Shown piece by piece: positions 1-6,976 of a stretch of DNA of 12,297 nucleotides. Positions within the stretch are counted from its first letter, which is position 1; every line of letters starts with the position of its first letter. The translations under genes and the position numbers were made by a program. Below the pieces are notes generated by a model. The model did not search any database. It was not told the origin of the DNA and worked only from the letters and a program-made list of their open reading frames with translations. This DNA comes from an uncultured Corynebacterium sp. (GTDB lineage: Bacteria; Actinomycetota; Actinomycetes; Mycobacteriales; Mycobacteriaceae). The stretch lies in the NCBI GenBank assembly GCA_915275065.1, contig CAJZGD010000048.1, positions 1 through 12,297 of the forward strand. Reading direction: 5' to 3'.

Positions 1-17
1 ATGTGGTGGTCAGTCAT
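1..17 (-). CDS. possible start of the next minus-strand gene (5' fragment only)
   Basis: An ATG reads leftward from position 17 (cat at 15-17) and stays open for the five codons available (MTDHH). A GAGG element lies six bases upstream of it, and it begins 29 bases beyond the stop of the FKBP gene on the same strand. That spacing and ribosome-site-like sequence suggest another gene in the same direction, possibly co-transcribed with the prolyl isomerase gene. Five codons are too few to identify a product, so this is only a pointer to the edge of the window. Confidence 0.25.
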
Positions 18-46
18 ATTTTGCCTCGACAAGCTTCAACCTGCGG

Positions 47-403
47 TTACACCGCTAACAAGTCGATGACGAACACCAGTGTGCGGCCAGAAAGCGGATG
101 CCCGCCACCTTCCGGACCATAAGCAGCCTCCGGCGGTATGACCAGTTGCCTACGGCCACCCACCTTCATGCCAACAATGCCTTCTTGCCACCCAGCTATG
201 AGATTGGATAGGGGAAACTCGATAGGCTCGCCACGATCCCAGGAAGAGTCAAACTCCTGCCCGGAATCGAAATCAACACCGACGTAGTGCACTTTAACCA
301 TACCGTTAGCCTGGGCTTCGTCACCATCGCCAACAGTGATATCCGTAATCACAACATCGTCCGGCTTAGGGCCGGTTGGCCGTTCAATTACTGGCTTCTC
401 CAT
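47..403 (-). CDS. FKBP-type peptidyl-prolyl cis-trans isomerase
   Basis: This 118-residue protein is a single-domain cytoplasmic FKBP, about the size of human FKBP12. It would catalyse cis-trans isomerisation of X-Pro peptide bonds and assist protein folding. The fold signatures are clear: VKVHYVGV near residues 37-44, the FDSSWDRGEPIEF stretch near 51-63, LIAGWQEGIVGMKVGGRRQLVIPP near 68-91, AAYG near 93-96 and the closing VFVIDLL. The usual aromatic pocket residues are present (Y40, F51, F63, W72, Y95, F111). There is no signal peptide. The ATG at 403 is preceded by a strong AAAGGAG eleven bases upstream. It lies downstream of gltA on the same strand, but the 225-nt gap and a TACAAT -10-like box suggest its own promoter. 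The same gltA-FKBP neighbourhood is known in other corynebacteria. Confidence 0.93.
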   Translation of the reverse strand: MEKPVIERPTGPKPDDVVITDITVGDGDEAQANGMVKVHYVGVDFDSGQEFDSSWDRGEPIEFPLSNLIAGWQEGIVGMKVGGRRQLVIPPEAAYGPEGGGHPLSGRTLVFVIDLLAV

Positions 404-486
404 GCGGGGTGAAACTCCTTTGGAATCATCGTGATGTGTAGATGTGACGTAACCGATACAGCGAACGGCTACGAAAGTCCCACACT

Positions 487-492
487 ATTGTA
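487..492 (-). promoter_or_regulatory. candidate -10 box for the FKBP gene
   Basis: On the minus strand this reads TACAAT, a good match to the TANNNT -10 hexamer used by corynebacterial housekeeping sigma factor. It lies about 84 bases upstream of the FKBP start codon. No convincing -35 hexamer is seen 16-19 bases upstream, which is common in this genus. It overlaps the outer arm of the inverted repeat at 490-565. This is inference from sequence only. Confidence 0.3.
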
Positions 493-565
493 ATGGGTTA
501 TTGCATAACCGACCTGATTATGCAGCTCACAGCTCACACAACCACCCAGATCATGCACCCATTAC
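490..565. repeat. nested inverted repeats between gltA and the FKBP gene
   Basis: Three overlapping inverted repeats sit in this gap. The outer arms GTAATGGGT (490-498) and ACCCATTAC (557-565) match perfectly over 9 bp. Inside, GGTTAT-TGC-ATAACC (496-510) forms a 6-bp hairpin with a 3-nt loop. TGCATAA (502-508) and TTATGCA (518-524) form a 7-bp stem with a 9-nt loop. The two inner stems share bases and cannot form together. There is also a direct repeat of AGCTCAC near 525-537. No U-tract follows on the minus strand, so it is not a typical terminator. It may be an attenuator-like leader or an operator. Confidence 0.5.
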
Positions 566-628
566 GGGGTATAACCGCGAGGATGGATCATCACCATTCA
601 CACCACGAATGCCCCGCACAGCCTGTTA

Positions 629-1921
629 TCAGTCACGCTCGGAACGGGGAATGACCACACGGTGAGTTTCGCCGGTGTAAATCTGCCGCGGCCGATTAAT
701 CTTCGTCGTGGTAGCCAACTGCTCCCGATACTGGGCAATCCACCCGGGCAGCCGCCCAATAGCAAACAGCACCGTAAAGAAATCTGTGGGGAACCCCATG
801 GCCCGATAGATCAAACCGGTGTAGAAATCCACATTCGGGTACAGCTTCCGGGAGATGAAATACTCATCGTTGAGCGCAATCTCCTCCAGTTTCATGGCCA
901 AATCCAACAAGTGGTCACCACCCAAATGATCCAGAATCTGGTGGGCGGTATCCTTCACGATTGCGGCCCGCGGATCATAATTCTTGTACACGCGGTGGCC
1001 GAAGCCCATGAGCCGCACGCCCTTTTCCTTATTCTTCACCCGGTTCATGAAGTCGGTAGCGTCACCACCGTTTGCGGCAATCTTCTCCAGCATCTCCAGC
1101 ACCGCCTGGTTTGCCCCACCATGCAGTGGGCCAGACAACGCATTAATGCCACCAGCAATGGCCACAAACATATTCGCCTGGGCAGAAGCAATCATGCGCA
1201 CCGTCGACGTGGAGCAGTTCTGCTCATGGTCGGCGTGCAAAATAAGCAACTTGTCCAAGGCCTTCGACACCACCGGGTCCACCTCATAAGGCTCGGTGGG
1301 ATAGCCGAACATCATGCGCAGGAAATTCTTCCTAGCATTGAGCGAGTTATCGGGATACATGTATGGTGCACCCTTCGACGCCCGGTAAGCATAGGCGGCA
1401 AGCATCGGCACCTTCGCCAAAAGTCGCACCGACGCCTTATCCAACTGCGCCTCATCCAACGGATCAAGCTGGTCCTGGTAATAGGTGGAAAGAATATTCA
1501 CCGACGATGCCAGCACCGACATGGGGTGGGCATTTCGTGGGAAGATCTTAAACTGCGCCTTGAAATCCTCATCCAACAATGTGTGATGGCGAATTTCACT
1601 ATTAAAATGCTCCAACTCTTGCTGATTCGGCAGCTTCCCCTTAATCAGCAGGTAGCACACCTCATTGAATGTGGCATTCTGTGCCAAATCCGCAATATCG
1701 TAACCGCGGTGCCTAAGAATCCCCTGCTCACCATCAATATAAGTGATCTTCGACTCCGTAGAGCCGGTGGAAACATAACCGGGGTCGAAAGCAACAAGGT
1801 TGGTTTCGGCCAGCATGTTTCCCAATACCACGCCGCTATAGCCCTCGGTGGACTCAATGATGTCCATCTCATACTCGCCGCCAGGATAATGCAATACAGC
1901 CTTCTCGTTATTGGCAGTCAT
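629..1921 (-). CDS. gltA: citrate synthase
   Basis: This 430-residue enzyme condenses acetyl-CoA with oxaloacetate to form citrate at the entry to the TCA cycle. The catalytic triad of type II citrate synthases is visible: His267 in GPLHGGANQ, His309 in MGFGHRVYKNYDPRA and Asp365 in LYPNVDFYTG. ILHADHEQNCSTSTVR (near 227-242) and GILRHRGYDI (near 67-76) are further family signatures. The length matches the C. glutamicum enzyme, and the C-terminal RPRQIYTGETHRVVIPRSERD is intact. The ATG at 1921 is preceded by AGAAAGGGAAG. The gene diverges from serC across a long shared upstream region. In C. glutamicum, gltA is known to be transcribed with long leaders and to be controlled by RamA, RamB and GlxR. 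Candidate RamA- and GlxR-like sites are present here, but their function is inferred. Confidence 0.98.
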   Translation of the reverse strand: MTANNEKAVLHYPGGEYEMDIIESTEGYSGVVLGNMLAETNLVAFDPGYVSTGSTESKITYIDGEQGILRHRGYDIADLAQNATFNEVCYLLIKGKLPNQQELEHFNSEIRHHTLLDEDFKAQFKIFPRNAHPMSVLASSVNILSTYYQDQLDPLDEAQLDKASVRLLAKVPMLAAYAYRASKGAPYMYPDNSLNARKNFLRMMFGYPTEPYEVDPVVSKALDKLLILHADHEQNCSTSTVRMIASAQANMFVAIAGGINALSGPLHGGANQAVLEMLEKIAANGGDATDFMNRVKNKEKGVRLMGFGHRVYKNYDPRAAIVKDTAHQILDHLGGDHLLDLAMKLEEIALNDEYFISRKLYPNVDFYTGLIYRAMGFPTDFFTVLFAIGRLPGWIAQYREQLATTTKINRPRQIYTGETHRVVIPRSERD

Positions 1922-2266
1922 AGCTTCCCTTTCTAAGAAAAAATTTTCGGTTTTCTTCTCCCCGCGTCACATCGCCATGCTTGACGACGAATCATTCCGC
2001 GGGAAATAACCGGATGGCGCCACACCGCCCCACCGATTATGAAATTATGCAATACCTCAGCCATCATCACTATCATTTTTCGGCGAAAACCCACGAAGCA
2101 ACGGACACAACAATACCCGGCAAAAATCATGGCAATTTCCAGCCGGATACCAGGCCTAAGTCACAGGAAATTCTACAACAAAGAACGATTTTCATCTGCG
2201 ATGGTGCCTAGCATGAGATTACCTATTTTTAGCCCAGCGTGGGGAACCGCATAATGTATCAAAAGT

Positions 2267-2282
2267 TGTGACCCCTGCGACA
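2267..2282. promoter_or_regulatory. GlxR-like (CRP-family) binding site
   Basis: TGTGACCCCTGCGACA resembles the GlxR consensus TGTGA-N6-TCACA. The left half is perfect and the right half has two mismatches. GlxR is the cAMP-responsive CRP/FNR-type global regulator of corynebacteria and is known to act on gltA. The site lies about 350 bases upstream of the gltA start. It overlaps where a -35 would be for a -10-like TACATT at 2258-2253 (minus), which would suit repression. The match is imperfect, so this is a moderate inference. Confidence 0.4.
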
Positions 2283-2327
2283 AATACTATTTCCGCAGGA
2301 CATTGGTGCAGCTCACCATTTTTCCCA

Positions 2328-2346
2328 CCACCCCCGACCACCCCCG
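2328..2346. promoter_or_regulatory. tandem RamA-like sites
   Basis: CCACCCCCG occurs at 2328-2336 and again at 2338-2346, a direct repeat with a period of 10 bp, one helical turn. RamA, a LuxR-type activator of acetate and TCA-cycle genes in C. glutamicum, is known to recognise AC4-5(A/G/T) or its complement, often as tandem stretches; ACCCCCG fits this. The pair lies between divergent gltA and serC and could affect either gene; gltA is the known RamA target. This is motif matching, not proof of binding. Confidence 0.4.
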
Positions 2347-2540
2347 TCTTCGTAAAGGGCAGACATTCACCAGTACGAAAAATCTCTACCCGCCCCTTAT
2401 ACAGCGAAGATTACCGGTAGAATTTGAGCCAGCGTACCTATAGCCACGACCCGGCATGCAACCATATTCAGTTATAAGTTAAGCAAACCGGACGTAACTA
2501 TCACGCGACAAAATTTCCACTCCGCCTAGAAAGCACGCAC

Positions 2541-3677
2541 ATGACCGACCAGTTCCCTGCTCTCCCCACCGAGCTCCTCCCAGCCGATCCCCGGTTCGGA
2601 TGCGGCCCCTCCAAAGTTCGCCCAGGCCAAATCGACGCCATTGTCGCCGGCAGCCGCGCCATCATCGGCACCTCCCACCGGCAACCAGCGGTGAAAAATG
2701 TGGTGGGCAGCATTCGCGCCGGGTTGGCGGAATTGTTTGCATTGCCGGCCGGGTATGAGATCGTTTGTTCGCTTGGTGGGGCCACGGCCTTTTGGGATGC
2801 TGCCACATTCGGACTCATCACTAAGAAGTCGGGGCACTTGGCATTTGGCGAGTTTTCGGCAAAATTCGCCGCGGCATCAGCAAAAGCTCCGTGGCTGGAT
2901 GAGCCCACGGTGATATCGGCCGAGCCCGGGGACGCCCCCGCCCCGCAGGCAATGCCTGGCTGCGACGTGATCGCCTGGGCGCATAACGAGACTTCCACGG
3001 GCGCTATGGTGCCGATAACCCGCCCGGCGGGTTCAGAGGGGTCGCTGGTGGTCATTGACGCAACATCGGGTGCGGGCGGGTTGCCGGTCGATATGTCGCA
3101 GGCCGACGTGTATTATTTCTCGCCGCAAAAGTGTTTCGCTTCGGACGGTGGGCTGTGGTTCGCCGCCATGAGCCCGGCTGCTTTAGAACGTATTGCCGAG
3201 ATTAATGCGAGCGATCGGTTTATCCCGGAATTCCTCAATTTGCAAACCGCTGTGGATAATTCCCGCAAAAACCAAACGTATAACACGCCGGCGGTTGCTA
3301 CCTTATTGATGCTTGAAGACCAGGTGAAGTGGATGAATGATAATGGTGGCCTGGCCGGAATGGTGGCACGGTCTACCGCAAACTCGGACACCCTTTACGA
3401 CTGGGCGGACCAACGGGAAGAGGTATCGTGCTTTGTGAGTGACCCGAATAAGCGTTCGCTCGTTGTTGGTACCATTGATTTTGTCGACTCCATTGATGCG
3501 GCGCTCTTGGCAAAGATCTTACGCACCAATGGCATTCTCGATGTGGAACCGTATCGGAAACTCGGCCGAAACCAATTGCGGATTGGCATGTTCCCGGCAA
3601 TTGACCAATCGGATATTGCCTTGTTGACTCAGGCGATTGACTGGGTGCTGGATCATGGTTACGCATCGGCAAGCTAA
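2541..3677 (+). CDS. serC: phosphoserine aminotransferase (serine biosynthesis)
   Basis: This 378-residue PLP enzyme converts 3-phosphohydroxypyruvate and glutamate to phosphoserine and 2-oxoglutarate, the second step of serine synthesis; related SerC enzymes also act in PLP synthesis. It is of the actinobacterial type and very close in my memory to the C. glutamicum protein (FGCGPSKVRPGQ near residues 19-30, GTSHRQPAVKNVVGSIR near 43-59). SLGGATAFWDAATFG near 77-91 and AWAHNETSTGAMVP near 145-158 belong to the fold. The PLP-binding lysine is Lys197 in VYYFSPQKCFASDGG. The C-terminal KLGRNQLRIGMFPAID is intact. The chosen ATG gives the same MTD-FP start as the homologue. The upstream ribosome site is weak (AGAAAG about eight bases away). 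It diverges from gltA and precedes sepH on the same strand. Confidence 0.97.
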   Translation: MTDQFPALPTELLPADPRFGCGPSKVRPGQIDAIVAGSRAIIGTSHRQPAVKNVVGSIRAGLAELFALPAGYEIVCSLGGATAFWDAATFGLITKKSGHLAFGEFSAKFAAASAKAPWLDEPTVISAEPGDAPAPQAMPGCDVIAWAHNETSTGAMVPITRPAGSEGSLVVIDATSGAGGLPVDMSQADVYYFSPQKCFASDGGLWFAAMSPAALERIAEINASDRFIPEFLNLQTAVDNSRKNQTYNTPAVATLLMLEDQVKWMNDNGGLAGMVARSTANSDTLYDWADQREEVSCFVSDPNKRSLVVGTIDFVDSIDAALLAKILRTNGILDVEPYRKLGRNQLRIGMFPAIDQSDIALLTQAIDWVLDHGYASAS

Positions 3678-3725
3678 CAAAATTTCCCTCTAAAATTATG
3701 CCCACCACGCAACTAAAAAGTTTAA

Positions 3726-3791
3726 CTTTAAAGTAGCACTTTAGAGATAGGTTTTATATTTAACCGCATGGAGTCGGGTTTTTAAACCGAC
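3726..3791. repeat. two hairpins between serC and sepH
   Basis: The first hairpin pairs 3726-3734 with 3738-3746 over 9 bp, including one G-T wobble, with a 3-nt AGC loop. The second pairs GTCGG (3773-3777) with CCGAC (3787-3791), continuing through TTT/AAA after a bulged G. The AT-rich run between them contains TATATT (3755-3760), which could be a -10 box for sepH with a leader of roughly 125 nt. Neither stem is followed by a proper U-tract, so they are weak as terminators for serC. They may instead mark a sepH operator or leader. Confidence 0.35.
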
Positions 3792-3889
3792 GTGGGCACA
3801 GTTGTGGGTTAAGGTAGGTACGAAAGTATCCGCGCATCTACTGCCGTATTTTTGTTCATGATCTTCATTGCATAAGGAGCTGGTGTTAC

Positions 3890-4978
3890 ATGAAGGAGCT
3901 CTTCCTGGTCTCCGCCGAATCCACCAAGGATTCCTTGGTGTTACGCACTGAGGATGATGAACAATATTTTCTCGTTGTCACCGACGATTTACGCACTGCA
4001 CTGGTGGGTGACTCACTCACCCCGGCTGCCGACATCGCCGACGCTGACCAGGAGACAGCAGATACCGCTAGCTCCTCTATCAGCTATATCGCCCCCCTCC
4101 ACCTTGCGGCCTCTGCCACCCCGGACAAGGAGAAGGACGCAGAGAGCGACACCGATGATACCGAGGCTGCCGCTCACGCTGATGCAAAGAAATCCGCAAC
4201 TTCTTCGTCGTCCATCACCGCGGTTTATTCCGCCAGCATGAACCGCGCCGCCACGGCGAGAGACACCCAGCTCAGCAAGCTCGACCCTCGACTGTCGGCG
4301 CCGCTGAAGATGACGCCCCGGGAAATCCAAAGTCGAATCCGTGGCGGGGCGAGCGTCGCTGAAATCGCCGCGGCGAACGATGTTCCCGAATCCCGGATCG
4401 AGAGTTACGCTCACCCGGTGCTCCTGGAACGCTCCCAAAAAGCAGAAATGGCGAAGCGCGCCCACCCGGTTCGCGATGATGGCCCGGCGCGACTCACGCT
4501 GTGGGAAATCCTTGACACAGTTTTCACTGCCCGCGGCCTCGACGTCCGTAACTCCAGCTGGGACTCCTACCGAGACACCACCGGACAATGGGTAGTGACC
4601 GTCAGCTGGACGTCAGGAGCCGCGGAGCACCTAGCCGAATGGTCATATCACCAACAAGGCATGACAAGCGCTACCGCGGTGGCACGCAATGGTTTGGCCG
4701 CCAGCCTCATTGACCCAGATTTTGTGCCGCCGGTCCGTAGCTTGTCGGCCATTACCTCCCCCATCCCCGTTGTCACTGATGATCTGATCGACAACCCCCA
4801 AAAAGTGCAGCAGATTTCCGCACAGCAACAACCGGTGGTGAGCGAAGAAACCACAGGTGAAGCCATTCATGATTCCCCGCAAACCGCCCAAACTCGACGG
4901 CGTCGTAAAGCGGTAACACCGCATTGGGAAGACGTATTGCTAGGGGTGCGGAGCAACGCGAAACGCCCACGTAAGTAA
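3890..4978 (+). CDS. sepH: cell division protein SepH (DUF3071 family)
   Basis: SepH is an actinobacterial regulator that binds FtsZ and promotes Z-ring assembly. This copy has 362 residues. The N-terminal MKELFLVSAESTKDSLVLRTEDDEQYFL (1-28) is the family's opening beta-rich segment. The helix-turn-helix lies near 138-180 (MTPREIQSRIRGGASVAEIAAANDVPESRIESY), a region known in the family to contact FtsZ. A second conserved segment near 200-252 (LWEILDTVFTARGLDVRNSSWDSYRD, WVVTVSW) follows. The C-terminal PHWEDVLLGV is the conserved tail motif, closed by a basic KRPRK. Between the N-terminal segment and the helix-turn-helix is an Ala/Ser/Asp/Glu-rich insert (about 42-128) that I would not expect from typical SepH. 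The ATG at 3890 follows AAGGAG by ten bases. serC lies upstream, as in M. tuberculosis. Confidence 0.9.
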   Translation: MKELFLVSAESTKDSLVLRTEDDEQYFLVVTDDLRTALVGDSLTPAADIADADQETADTASSSISYIAPLHLAASATPDKEKDAESDTDDTEAAAHADAKKSATSSSSITAVYSASMNRAATARDTQLSKLDPRLSAPLKMTPREIQSRIRGGASVAEIAAANDVPESRIESYAHPVLLERSQKAEMAKRAHPVRDDGPARLTLWEILDTVFTARGLDVRNSSWDSYRDTTGQWVVTVSWTSGAAEHLAEWSYHQQGMTSATAVARNGLAASLIDPDFVPPVRSLSAITSPIPVVTDDLIDNPQKVQQISAQQQPVVSEETTGEAIHDSPQTAQTRRRRKAVTPHWEDVLLGVRSNAKRPRK

Positions 4979-5002
4979 GATGTTTTTATCACTTTTATCG
5001 TC

Positions 5003-5029
5003 GGGGAGTTAACTTCCCTTTTTGTTTTT
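5003..5029 (+). terminator. weak intrinsic terminator after sepH
   Basis: GGGGA (5003-5007) pairs with TTCCC (5014-5018), with one G-T wobble and a 6-nt GTTAAC loop. The stem is followed at once by TTTTTGTTTTT. It begins 24 bases beyond the sepH stop. The stem is short but the T-tract is good, so it probably ends at least part of sepH transcription and separates sepH from the next gene. Confidence 0.55.
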
Positions 5030-5055
5030 ACTAAGGTCTTAACCACAGCAATACT

Positions 5056-5064
5056 TGCTACTGT
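5056..5064 (+). promoter_or_regulatory. candidate extended -10 promoter of the DUF6928 gene
   Basis: TGCTACTGT fits the extended -10 pattern TG-N-TANNNT. It lies after the sepH terminator and about 25 bases before the GTG start, leaving room for a short leader with the AAAAAAGG ribosome site. No strong -35 is visible. Together with the terminator it argues for separate transcription from sepH. Confidence 0.4.
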
Positions 5065-5089
5065 CTGCGTAGAAAAAAGGATAGATGCA

Positions 5090-6964
5090 GTGGATCATTC
5101 ATCCCACGACACGGTAATCACCCTGTGGTTTGTCACCGCCACCCACCCGGAAAAGGTGATAGCAACCATGCCACGGGCCGACCGGGGTTTCGGGCGTAAG
5201 CTGCTCTCGCAGCTCAATCCGCGGTGGCCGATCACCCCCATTGGGCAGTTCGCGCTCAACCGCTCTGCCCAGCCTTCGCGTTCAGAATTTTATATTGCCG
5301 GTTTTCCGGGGCTGTCTATTATCCAAACGGTCGTGGATGATTTCACCATGATCTCCGGTATTGACCAGGCCCTGCGAACCGCTATCCCTGCCGAAAACGT
5401 GTACGCCATTGCCACCAATACTGGCACAAGTTATGGGGCATTTGCGCACTGGTCTCGTGGAAACCTCAAGCGGGCATTCGCCGCGGTGAACGAAAGAGTG
5501 TACGAAGACTTGGGGCTCGTGGATACATTCGAAAGCTCCTACTGGGCTGGGTATCACACCACCGAAACATCTGGCCTCACGCTTCCGTTTAGCCCTATCG
5601 ATCTGGCTCTCCATGCCCAACGCTCTTGGCTTGGCTTCGACATGGCTACCTGCCCGGATATCAATATAGTTGCCTACGCTGTTGATGGCCGCCCCGAGCC
5701 GAAAATCACCTACCGGCAGCCCATTGGCGCTAGACCGCTCACGGAACGCACCACCACAAAACTCAGCCTGGGCTCCACCCGGAGCAATGGCGAGTTCGAC
5801 GACTATGAGCTTCCCGACGAGTTTGACGACGTCGACGGCGCCGGCACCAAATACGCAGAGGAAGCAGTCGCGCTCACTAAAAAATCGGTGACCAAAACCA
5901 AAGGTTTTGCTGCCCGGTTCCGGGAGCGTTTGGCCGGCATAGGTCATGGTTTGAAGGAACGCCTGCGGCACACCGATCGGCCAACCCCACAGCCGAAGAA
6001 ACCTGCCGCACTCCCCTCGGCCGCAAACACACAACCCAAAGCTACGAAGGAAGCTACCAAAGACAAGAAGAAGACGGATCACGCCAGCGCTACAGAAGCC
6101 AAGGCAGCGAAGGCGTCAGAGAGCAGTTCCGCGAAGCAAACCACAACCAAGGCTGTCAGCACCAAATCCATCAGCACAACTGATGCGATTGGAACCGACG
6201 CCATCGCCAACAAATCAACGGCTTCACAGAATGCTGCGCAGGGGAAAGACCAGCAAAGCGCGAAAACAAAGACAGCTCAACCGGCTGCAACGGCAGCTAC
6301 GAAAAAACCAGCCGATGCTGCCGACACCACCGAGACTATTGACTCTCAGGCAGTCAAGGCCGGCGTGAAGAAGGCGCAAGCCACAGCCAGCGCAAGCAAG
6401 CCGGCAGATAAGCCGAAGGAAGCGGCGCAAACTGCTAAGGAGGCATCGGTACAGAAAGCAGAAAGCACAGGTACCAAACCGGCTGCGGCAGCCACCGCCA
6501 AACCGGTCGCGTCGAAGACGACCGCTACCGCTAGCGCTAAACCAGTCACTTCGAAGACTGCCGCTGCCGCCGCTGATTCGGCGAAACCGAAGGCAACCAA
6601 GGCACCAGCTAAAACCACCGCCAAGGCTACCAAGGCAACAAAGACCGCAACGAAGGCAACGAAGACGGTCAAGAAAACCACGACGAAAGCAGTCAAGCGG
6701 ACCACCAAGGCCACGGCAAAAGCAACAACGAAAGCTCCCGAAACGGCGGCTTTCCCTTCCAGCGAATCGGCGACGGCTGCGAAACCAGCCCCCAAGTCGG
6801 GAATAAGAGTGCCTGCCAAGAGCACCACGAGTGCCCAGAAGCCAGCCCCTGCAGAAAGCCCCGAAACGAAGGCGTTCCCGGCCGAAACCTCTCCTGCGGA
6901 GGATGCCCCACAAAAGAAGCGCCGCACGCTCGGAACCCGCACCACCCGAAGTAAGAAGAGTTAG
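5090..6964 (+). CDS. DUF6928-domain protein with long Lys/Ala/Thr-rich histone H1-like tail
   Basis: This 624-residue protein has no known function. Residues about 9-212 form a globular domain that I match to the actinobacterial DUF6928 family (TLWFVTATHPEKVI near 11-24, FYIAGFPGLSIIQTVVDDF near 67-85, the SYGAFAHWSRGNLKRAF stretch near 114-130, LPFSPIDLALHAQRSWLGF near 165-183). An acidic patch follows near 235-250, then a basic, probably helical segment (about 260-295). Residues 300-624 are low complexity, made of Lys, Ala, Thr, Ser and Pro with KATK/PAKTT-like repeats densest near 530-575 and a basic KKRR...RSKKS end. Such tails are typical of histone H1-like and HupB-type nucleoid proteins, so DNA or nucleoid binding is a fair inference. 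The start is GTG at 5090, after AAAAAAGG nine bases upstream; a nearby ATG at 5085 is out of frame. There is no signal peptide or membrane segment. It follows sepH and converges with the methyltransferase gene. Confidence 0.85.
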   Translation: MDHSSHDTVITLWFVTATHPEKVIATMPRADRGFGRKLLSQLNPRWPITPIGQFALNRSAQPSRSEFYIAGFPGLSIIQTVVDDFTMISGIDQALRTAIPAENVYAIATNTGTSYGAFAHWSRGNLKRAFAAVNERVYEDLGLVDTFESSYWAGYHTTETSGLTLPFSPIDLALHAQRSWLGFDMATCPDINIVAYAVDGRPEPKITYRQPIGARPLTERTTTKLSLGSTRSNGEFDDYELPDEFDDVDGAGTKYAEEAVALTKKSVTKTKGFAARFRERLAGIGHGLKERLRHTDRPTPQPKKPAALPSAANTQPKATKEATKDKKKTDHASATEAKAAKASESSSAKQTTTKAVSTKSISTTDAIGTDAIANKSTASQNAAQGKDQQSAKTKTAQPAATAATKKPADAADTTETIDSQAVKAGVKKAQATASASKPADKPKEAAQTAKEASVQKAESTGTKPAAAATAKPVASKTTATASAKPVTSKTAAAAADSAKPKATKAPAKTTAKATKATKTATKATKTVKKTTTKAVKRTTKATAKATTKAPETAAFPSSESATAAKPAPKSGIRVPAKSTTSAQKPAPAESPETKAFPAETSPAEDAPQKKRRTLGTRTTRSKKS

Positions 6965-6976
6965 GAAACCATAGCG

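Larger units (their letters stand above)
1922..2540. promoter_or_regulatory. divergent gltA / serC regulatory region (619 nt, no gene)
   Basis: Short open frames here (for example 1981-2211 and 2039-2254) lack ribosome sites and recognisable protein character, so I treat the stretch as non-coding. It must hold promoters for both gltA (minus) and serC (plus). Notable contents are a GlxR-like motif at 2267-2282 and a 10-bp-phased direct repeat of CCACCCCCG at 2328-2346. On the minus strand, TACATT at 2258-2253 resembles a -10 box and would place the GlxR-like motif over its -35 region. On the plus strand, AT-rich segments near 2396-2402 and 2472-2480 could be serC -10 elements, but none is decisive. 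Confidence 0.6.

Noticed and set aside
662..1936. 424-codon open frame on the plus strand opposite gltA
   Set aside because: It lies exactly antisense to a citrate synthase with all catalytic residues, has no family resemblance and is His/Arg/Leu-rich as expected for an antisense frame of a biased gene.
6224..6945. Long minus-strand frames opposite the DUF6928 tail
   Set aside because: They are by-products of the repetitive GCN/AAG/ACC codons of the Lys/Ala/Thr tail; no ribosome site or domain is seen.
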